A program made the position numbers and the translations under genes. From NCBI RefSeq assembly GCF_001888055.1, contig NZ_LXHZ01000026.1, positions 1-64,000 of the forward strand: a stretch of 64,000 nucleotides of DNA, given 5' to 3'. The notes under the pieces are model-generated. The model was not told the origin of the DNA and made no database searches. It saw nothing but the letters and a program-made list of their open reading frames with translations. Every line of letters starts with the position of its first letter. The first letter of the stretch is position 1. This document shows, piece by piece, positions 1 to 7,592 of the stretch. The stretch is from Rappaport israeli (GTDB lineage Bacteria > Pseudomonadota > Gammaproteobacteria > Cardiobacteriales > Cardiobacteriaceae).

Positions 1-18
1 TTACAAGGAATATTTTTA

Positions 19-480
19 ATGAGACACGAATTTTATAAAGCAAAAACCTCATGTTTATTTTCTGGATTTATTTTTATTGTCAGCTTGTTTTTTCTCGTGT
101 TTGATAATGTAATGAGCCCAGACACTTCGGTAATTTCAAATATTATTTTTGCAATATTTTTTCTATTTAGTTTGAATGCATTACTATCTATAAAAACCTT
201 CAAATTAATTATAGATGATGACGGTGTCTACGTTTATAGCGGTTATTTGCCTTGGACTAAAGGTGCTTATGGTTTTTCATAGCATGAGGTTGGAAAAGCT
301 TTATATAGAGTTGGATTTATTGCTTGGGCAACAGGTTCTTATAACATAGAAATAGATCATAAATTCAAAGATAAAAAAATAAATCTCACCTCCATAAAAA
401 ATGGAAATAAGGCGGTTAAAATGATCAACGAGATTATCAGAGAAAGAGAGAATCCTATGTGTATTTCTAATGCAGAATGA
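19..480 (+). pseudogene. small membrane protein with PH-like C-terminal half, interrupted by in-frame TAG
   Basis: An AAGGA ribosome site at 4-8 precedes the ATG. Two hydrophobic segments (about residues 13-31 and 40-58) lead into a beta-rich stretch beginning FKLIIDDDGVYVYSGYLPW. The frame stops at TAG (280-282), then continues open in the same phase for 65 more codons to TGA at 478-480; the continuation (HEVGKALYRVGFIAWATGSY) reads as the natural rest of the domain. One TGG-to-TAG change would restore a 153-residue protein. I recall similar PH-like membrane proteins with Trp near this place, but could not align them. Function unknown. It may be a real nonsense mutation or a sequencing error. 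Confidence 0.5.
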
Positions 481-483
481 AAT

Positions 484-711
484 TTATCTTATGATCTGAT
501 AAGAAAAGTATCCTATAACTTCATAATCATCAAAATTCATAATCTTTTCAAAGGCGGGGTTGAATGCTGAAAAGTATTCTTGCCCTGCATTATCTAAAAA
601 CTGCCGAAACATCAGATATTCCTTGTCCTTAACGATAACTTTGACTAAGACTAAATCTTCGTGCTTGGGCTTACGAGAATCAAGCCTAAACACAAGAATC
701 GCTCCGGAGTT
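484..711 (-). pseudogene. C-terminal fragment of an S24 (LexA/CI-type) phage repressor
   Basis: The open frame reads GAILVFRLDSRKPKHEDLV, then KDKEYLMFRQFLDNAGQEYF, AFNPAF and EVIGYFSY. This order of short strands matches the C-terminal S24 peptidase fold of phage repressors: a GDI-like strand, a KP-x-x-DLV turn, the Y-x-FRQ region, an LNP turn and a final V-I-G strand. The N-terminal DNA-binding half is missing; upstream sequence is transposase remnant. A GTG at 693 could start translation, but the product would be only part of a domain. The usual catalytic Lys in the Y-x-K-R position is not visible. Family assignment is by motif order alone. Confidence 0.5.
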
Positions 712-933
712 TCAAGTTCGAAGCTGCCAAGTGCCGATTTGACCGTCTTTTTACTGTAACCGTTACGGCGGGTTATTACTATTGAGATTCTGCCCAAGAT
801 AACTTTCTATTTCAGCTGATAAAGCTGCTTCAGTAAGTTGTTTAATAAGCGGGGCTAGGACCCCATCACTGCCTGTGATGGGTTTACCTGCTTGGATGGC
901 TTTTAAAGTTTCGTTAAAGTCAAAGTGTTGCAT
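700..933 (-). mobile_element. remnant of an IS256 (mutator-type) transposase, N-terminal part
   Basis: From ATG at 931-933 the translation begins MQHFDFNETLKAIQAGKP and continues GVLAPLIKQLTEAALSAEIE, then SYLGQN, a typical N-terminus of IS256-family transposases. After QNLNSNN the frame breaks at a CCCG stretch near 775-780; a one-base shift gives NRRNGYSKKTVKSALGSFEL then ETP, again the family pattern. Homology ends at ETP, directly against the S24 repressor fragment. Only about 75 of roughly 400 residues remain, with no DDE catalytic core, so the element is dead. I could not define terminal inverted repeats. Confidence 0.7.
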
Positions 934-934
934 A

Positions 935-1446
935 ATGTCATTTCTTGTTTTCTGGATAGTTCGTGCTTTTGGGTAATCTGGGCTTCTAGCTCGGCTATGC
1001 ATTGTTCTTTTTCTGTGAGTTGTTGGGTTAGCTTTTCCATGGGAGGCTTCTTTAGGTTAGGGAATAAAATAACGGCTCTGGTGTCAGTGCCAGTGGGGGT
1101 GAAGGATATTTCGCGGATAACGGCGTTTTCAAAGTGTTTGACAGACGCGCCCTCTAGTGTGCGTTCATTAATCACCGTGGCTTGTTGTTGCTCGGTAACG
1201 CTACCACTTTCTATGTAGACGCTGAGTTGCCATTCCAGCCCGTCATCCGACACTTGAATGATGTCTTGGGTGGGTGGTCTAGCATGTCGCTGTGGACGAT
1301 GAGTTTGTTGTCTTCTAGGCTTAACCAGCCAAACCCTACATGGCGGTCGCGGTTATGCAGGTGGGGTACTTGCTTTTCTTGATGGATTGAATTTTCTAAA
1401 GGATTTAGCGCTAAATATATTATTTCTTTGTTTTTACCAAATATTT
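935..1446 (-). pseudogene. phage prohead-protease-like protein, frameshifted and truncated
   Basis: Two adjacent minus frames join near 1262-1276. The upstream one reads EKQVPHLHNRDRHVGFGWL then SLEDNKLIVHSDML; the downstream one QVSDDGLEWQLSVYIESGSV, then SVKHFENAVIREISFTPTG and TDTRAVILF. A conserved H-x-R-x-x-x-VG-W, a 'SLEDNKL' turn and a late 'IREISFTPTG-x-D-x-RAVI' segment resemble HK97-type prohead proteases or Mu I-like proteins. A heptad-like coiled coil (EKLTQQLTEKEQCIAELEAQ) follows, as in protease-scaffold fusions. The C-terminus runs into the IS256 start region. No start codon is recognised upstream; the open frame begins after a stop near 1447. Likely a piece of a decayed prophage. 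Confidence 0.4.
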
Positions 1447-1499
1447 TTTAGGAGTTACTATCGCTTCCAATTAACGCTTGTGTTGCTATAACAGATAGC

Positions 1500-1619
1500 T
1501 CACTTAGCTGGGGAGTTAGCTTCAATACCATACATTTTGCCAATATACCCATCAACAAAATGGTCACGTTTGCTAATCTTGTCTGCCTCGTAGGTTGAAT
1601 TGCGCGTGAGAGTCCTCAT
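1500..1619 (-). pseudogene. 39-codon orphan fragment, unrecognised
   Basis: ATG at 1617-1619 opens MRTLTRNSTYEADKISKRDH, continuing FVDGYIGKMYGIEANSPAK to TGA. The composition is protein-like (charged, no low complexity) and the frame is open 10 codons further upstream, so this looks like the tail of a longer gene. I do not recognise the family. It lies in the same orientation as the neighbouring decayed genes. Confidence 0.25.
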
Positions 1620-1879
1620 GCTTTCTAGTGACTCGCCTGCTGTTTATTTTTTCCACAATAAAATAAAATATTCCTAATACAGGCTTATTATCTTGCTTAC
1701 AATAAATGGGAAGATATTTTGATATTCAGAATGACAAATTTAGGCTTAGATTTTTCTAGGCTGTATTTTTTAATTAGTTTTGAGAGCTAAATTATATTTG
1801 GCGCTCGCTTACTTCTTTTATAAAGTTTTTGTGTTATGGAGTTTTTTGATAACCCCAATTGCTCTTCAAGTTTACTTAT
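1620..1879. other. AT-rich stretch without recognisable gene
   Basis: About 260 bases of low-GC sequence between two small minus-strand fragments. I see no ORF, tRNA or clear hairpin. It is probably decayed coding sequence of the same accessory patch. Confidence 0.4.
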
Positions 1880-1996
1880 TTATTTAAACAATGAGGATGC
1901 AGGAAACTTTTCGGAGCGCATTTCATTTAAAAGAGATTCTATTTCTTTAGCAGTATTAAAAGCATCGATATTGTATAAATAATAGGCTATTTTCAT
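1880..1996 (-). pseudogene. paralogue A of a small acidic protein family (truncated)
   Basis: The 38-residue frame MKIAYYLYNIDAFNTAKEIE, then SLLNEMRSEKFPASSLFK parallels the N-terminus of the 60-residue protein at 2512-2694 (M-x-I-x-Y-x-L-x-x-x-x-x-F, then LL-x-E-R). After the TAA the same phase continues ISKLEEQLGLSKNS, resembling the FLEEDLAFAKK segment of that protein, so an in-frame stop seems to have cut a former 60-residue gene. It is one of three related copies here. Homology is from reading by eye. Confidence 0.35.
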
Positions 1997-2107
1997 TTTG
2001 TTATTTCAATATATTTAGAATGAGTGAATGGCAGTTTGCCACTTTATTAGTAAGTTACTAAGAATTATAGTAAGCTTGATGTGAATCATTTTTCATATTC
2101 AAATCTC

Positions 2108-2278
2108 TTATTCTTCCAGTGTTTTTGCAAAAAGTTAACTTTCCTCAAGAAAAGCAATATCTCCAGCGAAGCCGACGGGGTCCTCTGCTCGCAATTCATC
2201 AATTAGAGCTTAAATATCATCAGGATGATGAAATGGCGTTAGATGGTGCGGCACTGTTATTTTGTGAGGCTTAGGCAT
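2108..2278 (-). pseudogene. paralogue B of the small acidic family, two in-frame stops
   Basis: From ATG 2276-2278 the frame reads MPKPHKITVPHHLTPFHHPD, DI, stop, ALIDELRAEDPVGFAGDIAF, LEES, stop, LFAKTLEE. The middle matches the intact copy at 2512-2694 (ALLDELRAKESEAYADDIAF, LEEDLAFAKKLEE) closely in protein and DNA. Two TAA codons make it non-functional. Its start overlaps the stop of the next gene upstream (2271-2476), the same close packing seen upstream of the intact copy. Confidence 0.55.
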
Positions 2279-2476
2279 ATTCAAAATGATTTTGTTGTAT
2301 TTCTATAGCTTCTTGTTTGCTAATCTCTTTATAGTCTGAGAAGCTAGAGGTTTGTAACATTTCCCACCAAAAAAAGAAGCTTCCCATTGTCGGTTTTGCC
2401 AAACAAACATCTCTTGGTTGTTCTCTAATTTTAAGAGAGTTGGTCTAGGAGTGGTGATTTGATAGTATAAAGTCAT
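2271..2476 (-). pseudogene. small hypothetical protein with one frameshift in a T7 run
   Basis: From ATG 2474-2476: MTLYYQITTPRPTLLKLENN, QEMFVWQNRQWEAS, then a break in a run of seven T (minus strand, about 2373-2379); with one more T the frame continues FFWWEMLQTSSFSDYKEISK, QEAIEIQQNHFEYA to TAA at 2271-2273. The restored length is 68 residues. I do not recognise the family; the style (short, acidic, Trp/Tyr-rich) is common in immunity proteins beside contact-dependent toxins, but that is inference from context. It overlaps the start of paralogue B. Confidence 0.4.
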
Positions 2477-2511
2477 TTGATTCTCTCAACGCCTTCAGGC
2501 TCTGCTAATTT

Positions 2512-2694
2512 TTACTCATTGGTATTCTTGTCGTGCTCTTCTAGTTTTTTGGCAAAAGCTAAGTCCTCTTCAAGAAAAGCAATATCATCGGCATAAGCTT
2601 CAGACTCTTTTGCGCGCAATTCATCCAGTAACGCCTTGATTTGCGCTGGTGGGCTAAACATGCTGAGGTCATGCAATACATAGCCAATGCTCAT
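2512..2694 (-). CDS. 60-residue acidic protein, intact copy C, possible immunity protein
   Basis: ATG 2692-2694 gives MSIGYVLHDLSMFSPPAQIK, then ALLDELRAKESEAYADDIAF and LEEDLAFAKKLEEHDKNTNE. It is strongly acidic, helical in pattern and cytoplasmic (no signal or membrane segment). Its ATG overlaps the TGA of the upstream open frame (ATGA at 2691-2694), a sign of translational coupling. Two damaged relatives lie downstream. Small acidic proteins coupled to the end of another frame and repeated in tandem are typical of toxin-immunity cassettes, but no toxin activity is recognisable here, so the role is inferred only. Confidence 0.45.
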   Translation of the reverse strand: MSIGYVLHDLSMFSPPAQIKALLDELRAKESEAYADDIAFLEEDLAFAKKLEEHDKNTNE

Positions 2695-2876
2695 TTTATA
2701 CCTTCCATGATTTCATTTAATAAATACTCATTTTGCTGGAAAATAGCCTGCGTACGTCTATCAGCGTATACTACATTATACGAGATTGACCCTTGTCTAT
2801 CTATGACCCAATTAATCATAGGGTGAGCGTCTTTTGGTGAAATTTTTCTTTGTCCTTCTATATGGCTAGAAATTAT
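2691..2876 (-). pseudogene. C-terminal fragment coupled to the 60-residue gene (toxin-like tail?)
   Basis: Open for 61 codons without a convincing start: IISSHIEGQRKISPKDAHPM, INWVIDRQGSISYNVVYADR, RTQAIFQQNEYLLNEIMEGI, K, stop. The stop overlaps the ATG of the next gene. The sequence is protein-like and ends in a helix; sequence beyond 2877 has a stop and no continuation. It reads as the displaced C-terminus of a larger protein. Polymorphic-toxin systems keep such orphan toxin tails in front of immunity genes; that reading is inference. Confidence 0.35.
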
Positions 2877-2934
2877 TTAGCTGGGGTGCGGTATGTGCAA
2901 AGCCGTTGTTCTAAAACTGAAATGAAAGGGGGTG

Positions 2935-2966
2935 CAATCTATATTATTGAATATAGATTTTTATTC
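2935..2966. terminator. AT-rich stem-loop followed by T-rich tract
   Basis: Perfect 9-bp inverted repeat ATCTATATT / AATATAGAT (2937-2945 and 2950-2958) with loop ATTG, followed by TTTTATT. It separates the accessory patch from the lipoprotein gene. The stem is weak, so terminator activity is uncertain. Confidence 0.4.
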
Positions 2967-3023
2967 TAAAATAAGGCCATAAAATGTATACTTTCGCGCT
3001 CTAATGTTCATCTGAGATTTTCT

Positions 3024-3260
3024 ATGACTAAAAAATTATTTCTAATGGGCTGTGTTAGCGGTGCATTGTTTGGTTGTGCAGTGAATAAGGAGCAGCGTTT
3101 GTATGAGGTAAAAATGATGAGTGGGGAGAGTTTATACGCCAAAAATGAGCCACAGGTCTCTGAGGATGGGTATTATCATTTTAAAGATGTAAACAATCAG
3201 TCTTATATTATTCGTGAGAATTTGATTTTGTTTATTGAGTCTGAAAGCTTTAAGAAATAA
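3024..3260 (+). CDS. YgdI/YgdR family (DUF903) small lipoprotein
   Basis: A 78-residue precursor. The N-terminus MTKKLFLMGCVSGALFGCAV has a short basic start, a hydrophobic core and a lipobox (LFGC, Cys18), so it should be lipidated and anchored in the envelope. The mature part holds the DUF903 pattern: YEVKMMSGESLYAKNEPQVS, then a tyrosine-rich beta hairpin (GYYHFKDVNNQSYIIRENL). Such proteins are about 70-80 residues and of poorly known function. metF begins 8 bp after the stop and may be co-transcribed. Confidence 0.85.
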   Translation: MTKKLFLMGCVSGALFGCAVNKEQRLYEVKMMSGESLYAKNEPQVSEDGYYHFKDVNNQSYIIRENLILFIESESFKK

Positions 3261-3267
3261 ATGTTAA

Positions 3268-4186
3268 ATGGATGTGGCATTGAGGCGTATTGAAGCGGTT
3301 GGTGCTGTGAATGATGTTATGGGCTGTTCTGTGGTCTCAGATATTGGTGGGCGCTCTGTGCCATTGAGTTGTGAATTTTTCCCAGCAAGGACACCTGAGG
3401 GGGAGAGAGGTTATTGAAGATTCGGCAGGCGCTAAGGGTTTTGGATTATGACTATTTTTCAGTAACTTATGGTGCAGGTGGGAGTGCGAAAGAACGGACT
3501 TATGAGTTGGTGGCGGAGATTTTGGCAGAAAATGAGCGCCCTGTGATGCCTCATTTAACTTGTGTTGCCTCTAAAAATCTGAGATTGATGCATTATTGTC
3601 GCGTTATTATGCCTTAGGAATTAGGCAGATTATGGCGTTGCGTGGTGATTTACCTGCTGGGATGTATCAGGCGGGTGAGTTGCAAAATGCTAGGGAGCTG
3701 GTGCGTTATATTCGCCTAATGTGGGGGGAGGAAGCAAAGATTTTGGTGGCGGCTTATCCTGAGGTGCATCCGCGCTCTAAAACGCCCGAGCTGGATTTGC
3801 GTTATTTTAAAGAGAAGGTAGATGCAGGCGCGAATGAGGCAATAACGCAGTATTTTTATAATGTGGATGCGTATTTGCGTTTTCGTGATGAGGTGGTGCG
3901 TCTTGGGGTGGATATTCCAATTGTAGCGGGAATTATGCCGATTACTAATTATCGACAGTTGGCTAAGTTTTCTGATGGGTGCGGGGCGGAGATTCCGCGC
4001 TGGATTCGTTTGCGTTTGCAGGCTTTGCAGGACGATTTGGGGGCTTTGTTTGATTTTGGGGCTGATGTGGTGGCAAAAATGTGTGAGCGGTTGATTGAGG
4101 AAGAGGTGGCAGGGCTACATTTTTATAGTATGAATCGCGCGGATGCGATGTTGGCTGTGGCTCAGCGTTTGCGCTGGATTAAATAG
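3268..4186 (+). CDS. metF: 5,10-methylenetetrahydrofolate reductase, two frameshifts
   Basis: Reduces 5,10-methylene-THF to 5-methyl-THF for methionine synthesis. Frame 1 from ATG 3268 carries the N-terminal strand SCEFFPARTPEGE. A one-base excess near 3399-3410 shifts to RLLKIRQALRVLDYDYFSVT, YGAGGS (folate/FAD site), then PHLTCVAS. A missing A in the A5 run at 3573-3577 shifts to the third frame: LGIRQIMALRGDLPAG, AAYPEVHP, KVDAGANEAITQYFYN and HFYSMNRAD. All family landmarks are present in order and the length (about 305 residues) is normal, so the gene is probably intact in the organism. The 30-residue extension before the first conserved strand makes the exact start uncertain. Confidence 0.88.
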
Positions 4187-4200
4187 TATAAGCAGGGTTT

Positions 4201-5739
4201 ATGGTTAAGTCTTTGTTGCGTTCGTCGGTGGTGTTTTCAGCGATGACGATGGTTTCTCGAGTATTGGGGTTGGTGCGCGATACGTTGTTGGCGCGTTATT
4301 TTGATGTGGTGGTAACGGATGCTTTTTTTGCGGCGTTGCGTATTCCTAATACGTTGCGTCGTTTTTTTGCTGAGGGTGGTTTTGCTAATGCGTTTGTGCC
4401 AGTGTTTTCGTCAACTAAGACGCAACAACCTGAGCAGTTGCGGGATTTGCTTGCGCATACTATTGGAACGCTATTGACGTTGTTGGTTGGGGTGACCGTG
4501 CTTGGGGTTTTGGGGTCGGCGGTGATTTTGCAGGGGGTGGCGTTTGGTTTGGTGGATAATCCAGAGCAGTTTTTGTTGGCAGAGCAGATGTTGCGCATTA
4601 TGTTTGCCTATATTTTGTTTATTTCGTTGACCGCGCTTGCAGGCGGTGTGTTAAATGCACATGGGCAGTTTGCTTTGCCAGCGATTACGCCAGTTATTTT
4701 GAATGTAACGTTGATTGGTGCGGCTCTTTGGCGGCGTTCTGTGGGGGTGCCGCCTGTGGGGATGTATGGGATTGAGTTGGCTTGGGCGGTGTTACTTGGG
4801 GGGGTGTTGCAGTTGGCTATTCAGTTGCCATTTTTATGGCGCTTGGGGTTGTTGGTGCGCCCGAGGTGGGGGCATCATGCAGGGGTTCGGCGGATGTTGC
4901 GGTTGATGGTGCCGACGTTGTTTGGGTCGTCTGTTGGGCAATTAACGGTATTGATGAATACGTTTTTGGCGTCGATGTTTGTAACGGGGAGTATTTCATG
5001 GTTGTACTATTCTGATCGTTTGGTGGAGTTGCCTGTGGCGTTAATTGGGGTGGCGTTGGGGACGGTGATTTTACCGCGTTTGAGTGCTTTGAAGGCTTCG
5101 CAGGATTTTGCAAGATTTGTGTTGACTTTGGATTGGGCGTTGCGCTGGGCGATGTTGTTGGGTAGTGCGGCGGCAACTGGGTTGGTGGTTTTGGCGCCGT
5201 CGGTGTTGGCGACGTTATTTTTAGGCGGGCGGTTTGATGAGGTTGATTTGCAGATGTCGATGTTGAGTTTGCGTGCGTACGGTATTGGGGTGTTGTTTTT
5301 GACGTTGGTTAAGATTCTTGCGCCTGCGTTTTATGCGCGTCAGGATACAAAAACTCCTGTAAAAGCTGGATTGGTGGCGATGGCGGTGAATATGGCGGCG
5401 GCGATTGTGTTGGGGCGGTATTTTGCGCATGTGGGTTTGGCGTTGGCGAGTACATTGGCATCTGTGGTCAATGTGGCGATTTTGTGGGGGTGTTTACAAG
5501 CTGATGGTGTGCGTTTTAAGTTGGGATCGTTGTGGTTTGTTGGGCAGGTAATCGTGGCAAATGGGGTGATGGCATGGGTTCTTTGGTATGTGCAGGGGGA
5601 GGTGGTGATGTGGGTGCAGGCGAGTATGTGGTGGCGAATTGGACATTTACTGTTGACGATTGCCATTGGGGTGATGGTGTATTTTATGGCGTTATGGGTT
5701 TTAGGCTTGCGTAAACAACAACTAAGATTAGGAGAGTAG
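4201..5739 (+). CDS. murJ: lipid II flippase MurJ
   Basis: A 512-residue polytopic inner-membrane protein of the MOP/MATE-like exporter superfamily that moves lipid II across the cytoplasmic membrane for peptidoglycan assembly. About 14 membrane segments can be traced. The family motif SRVLGLVRDTLLARYF (about residues 19-34) carries the conserved arginines, and FFAEGGFANAFVPVFS follows. Length is typical. The coding strand is very rich in G and T, which produces long spurious antisense frames. It lies 14 bp after metF and 1 bp before tamA, so it is likely co-transcribed with tamAB. Confidence 0.96.
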   Translation: MVKSLLRSSVVFSAMTMVSRVLGLVRDTLLARYFDVVVTDAFFAALRIPNTLRRFFAEGGFANAFVPVFSSTKTQQPEQLRDLLAHTIGTLLTLLVGVTVLGVLGSAVILQGVAFGLVDNPEQFLLAEQMLRIMFAYILFISLTALAGGVLNAHGQFALPAITPVILNVTLIGAALWRRSVGVPPVGMYGIELAWAVLLGGVLQLAIQLPFLWRLGLLVRPRWGHHAGVRRMLRLMVPTLFGSSVGQLTVLMNTFLASMFVTGSISWLYYSDRLVELPVALIGVALGTVILPRLSALKASQDFARFVLTLDWALRWAMLLGSAAATGLVVLAPSVLATLFLGGRFDEVDLQMSMLSLRAYGIGVLFLTLVKILAPAFYARQDTKTPVKAGLVAMAVNMAAAIVLGRYFAHVGLALASTLASVVNVAILWGCLQADGVRFKLGSLWFVGQVIVANGVMAWVLWYVQGEVVMWVQASMWWRIGHLLLTIAIGVMVYFMALWVLGLRKQQLRLGE

Positions 5740-5740
5740 A

Positions 5741-7591
5741 ATGGATATGAAACAGATGTTGTTAATAGTTGGGTTGGTGCCTTGTGCATATGCTCAAGCA
5801 CAGGGTTTATTTCAATTTGTGGGGGAGTCAAGAGAGTTAAAACCAGAGGTTGAAAATCAGCAGGCGCTTGTATCTGAAGATGAGGTGGTGGCGATAGATG
5901 GGAAGTTGTTGCAAGAGGTGGTGATTGAGGGGATTGATGAGGGCGAGCAATTAGATAATGCGTTGGTGTTTTTAACCTTGAATAATGTGGTGGGTGCGGT
6001 TATTGAGCAGCCAGATTATATTCGCTATTTGATTGGCAAGGGTGAGGAAGAGATTGCTAAATCACAGCAACCCTTTGGGTATTACAATGTGCAGGTGGGG
6101 CATCGTTTGGAATGGGTTGAAGAAGATGAGGGGAGTGCAGCGTTGGTGGTGCGTTATACGGTGGCACTTAATGAGTTAACGCGGTTGAGTGAGGTGGATG
6201 TGCGCTTGACAGGACAGGCGCAACAAGATGAGGAATATAATGCGCTATTAAATGCGGTGCCTATGCAGGTAGGGCAGGCGCTAAATCATCAGTCTTATGA
6301 ACAATATAAGCGGGAATTTATCGCACTAGGCACTAAGAGAGGTTATTTTTCTGGGCAGTTTACGCAAAATGTGGTCTATGTTGACCCTAGTCGTCATGAG
6401 GCAGAGGTGAAGTTGCATTATGACAGTGGCAATCGTTTTAAATTTCGCGCGGTAAATTTTGATGATGTGCCACTTAATGAATCACTATTGCAACGTTTTA
6501 TACCCTTTGAGCAAGGAGATTATTATCATGCTGCTCAAGTTAGTAAGTTGCAGCAGGATTTGCAAGGTAGTGGGTATTTTAAACAGACGTTTGTGGGTAA
6601 TGAGATTGATAAATCCGCGGAGGCGGTGGATATTCAGGCGCAGTTGACGATGAATAAACCCCGTCGTTATGCTTTTGGTGTGGGATATTCAACGGATATA
6701 GGGGTGCGCGGTAAGGTGGATTTTGATTATCGCTATATTAATCGCCGTGGACATTCTTTTAGTAGCCGTTTGTATGGTTCACAAAAAGAAGGGAATTGGG
6801 ATAATGTTTATCGCATTCCAGCGCAAAATCCAACGACGGATTATTATTATTTCCGCTTTGGGGGGGCGTTTAATTACGATAAATTTGATCAGAAAAAAGC
6901 TTATATGGAGGGGGGATATAATTTCCGTTTAGGGAATCTTGAGCACCGCTATGGGTTAAATGCGTTGTATGAAAATTTTAGAATTGGGGTGGATGGGGAT
7001 GAGGTGGTGTTGCTTTATCCTCAGGCGGCATGGGTTTATACCTCGACAGATAACCGATTAAATCCTCAGTCAGGTTATCAGATGCGCGCACAAGTATTAG
7101 GGGGAAGTCGTGCGGTTTTGAGTGATGTATCGTTTGCGCAAACAAATATGGATGCGCGTTTTATTCAAAGTTTTGCTGATAAGCATCGGGTTTCATTGCG
7201 TGCTGGCTTAGGCGCAACGTGGACAACAGATTTTCATCGTCTGCCAGCATCGTTGCGTTATTTTGCTGGTGGCGACCGTAGTATTCGTGGTTATGCCTAC
7301 AATGTGATTGGTTCACGTGATGAAAATGGGGCGAATTTGGGTGGGCGTTTTTTAGCCACAGCAGGCGCGCAATATGAATATTATTTCAAACCTGATTGGG
7401 CGGGTACGGTGTTTATTGATGCTGGAGATGCGTTTGTAGATAAATTTAAGCCTGTTTATGGTGCAGGGGTTGGGGTGCATTGGCGTTCTCCTGTAGGTCC
7501 AATTAAGGCAAATTTGGCGCATGGCTTTAATAAGCCTTATGGCGATAATTATCGTGTGCATATTAATATTGGTGCGGAGTTGGATTTATAA
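5741..7591 (+). CDS. tamA: translocation and assembly module outer-membrane subunit TamA
   Basis: A 616-residue Omp85-family protein. Signal peptide MDMKQMLLIVGLVPCAYAQA is followed by a low-complexity linker, three POTRA-like domains (roughly residues 45-300) and a 16-strand barrel. The L6 motif of Omp85 proteins is visible as GGDRSIRGYAYN near residue 513. Length fits TamA (about 580) better than BamA (about 800), and the next gene is tamB, the invariant partner. Together they insert autotransporters and other outer-membrane proteins and bridge the periplasm. The tamB ATG starts 1 bp after the stop. Confidence 0.93.
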   Translation: MDMKQMLLIVGLVPCAYAQAQGLFQFVGESRELKPEVENQQALVSEDEVVAIDGKLLQEVVIEGIDEGEQLDNALVFLTLNNVVGAVIEQPDYIRYLIGKGEEEIAKSQQPFGYYNVQVGHRLEWVEEDEGSAALVVRYTVALNELTRLSEVDVRLTGQAQQDEEYNALLNAVPMQVGQALNHQSYEQYKREFIALGTKRGYFSGQFTQNVVYVDPSRHEAEVKLHYDSGNRFKFRAVNFDDVPLNESLLQRFIPFEQGDYYHAAQVSKLQQDLQGSGYFKQTFVGNEIDKSAEAVDIQAQLTMNKPRRYAFGVGYSTDIGVRGKVDFDYRYINRRGHSFSSRLYGSQKEGNWDNVYRIPAQNPTTDYYYFRFGGAFNYDKFDQKKAYMEGGYNFRLGNLEHRYGLNALYENFRIGVDGDEVVLLYPQAAWVYTSTDNRLNPQSGYQMRAQVLGGSRAVLSDVSFAQTNMDARFIQSFADKHRVSLRAGLGATWTTDFHRLPASLRYFAGGDRSIRGYAYNVIGSRDENGANLGGRFLATAGAQYEYYFKPDWAGTVFIDAGDAFVDKFKPVYGAGVGVHWRSPVGPIKANLAHGFNKPYGDNYRVHINIGAELDL

Positions 7592-7592
7592 C

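Noticed and set aside
1182-1382. Plus-strand 66-codon frame over the phage remnant
   Set aside because: The minus strand reads as a prohead-protease-like protein across the same bases; the plus frame has no recognisable features.
2641-2826. Plus-strand 61-codon frame
   Set aside because: It lies opposite the better-supported minus-strand fragment coupled to the 60-residue gene.
5340-5831. Long antisense frame (163 codons) opposite murJ
   Set aside because: Proline/threonine/histidine-rich translation with no domain; a by-product of the G-rich coding strand of murJ.
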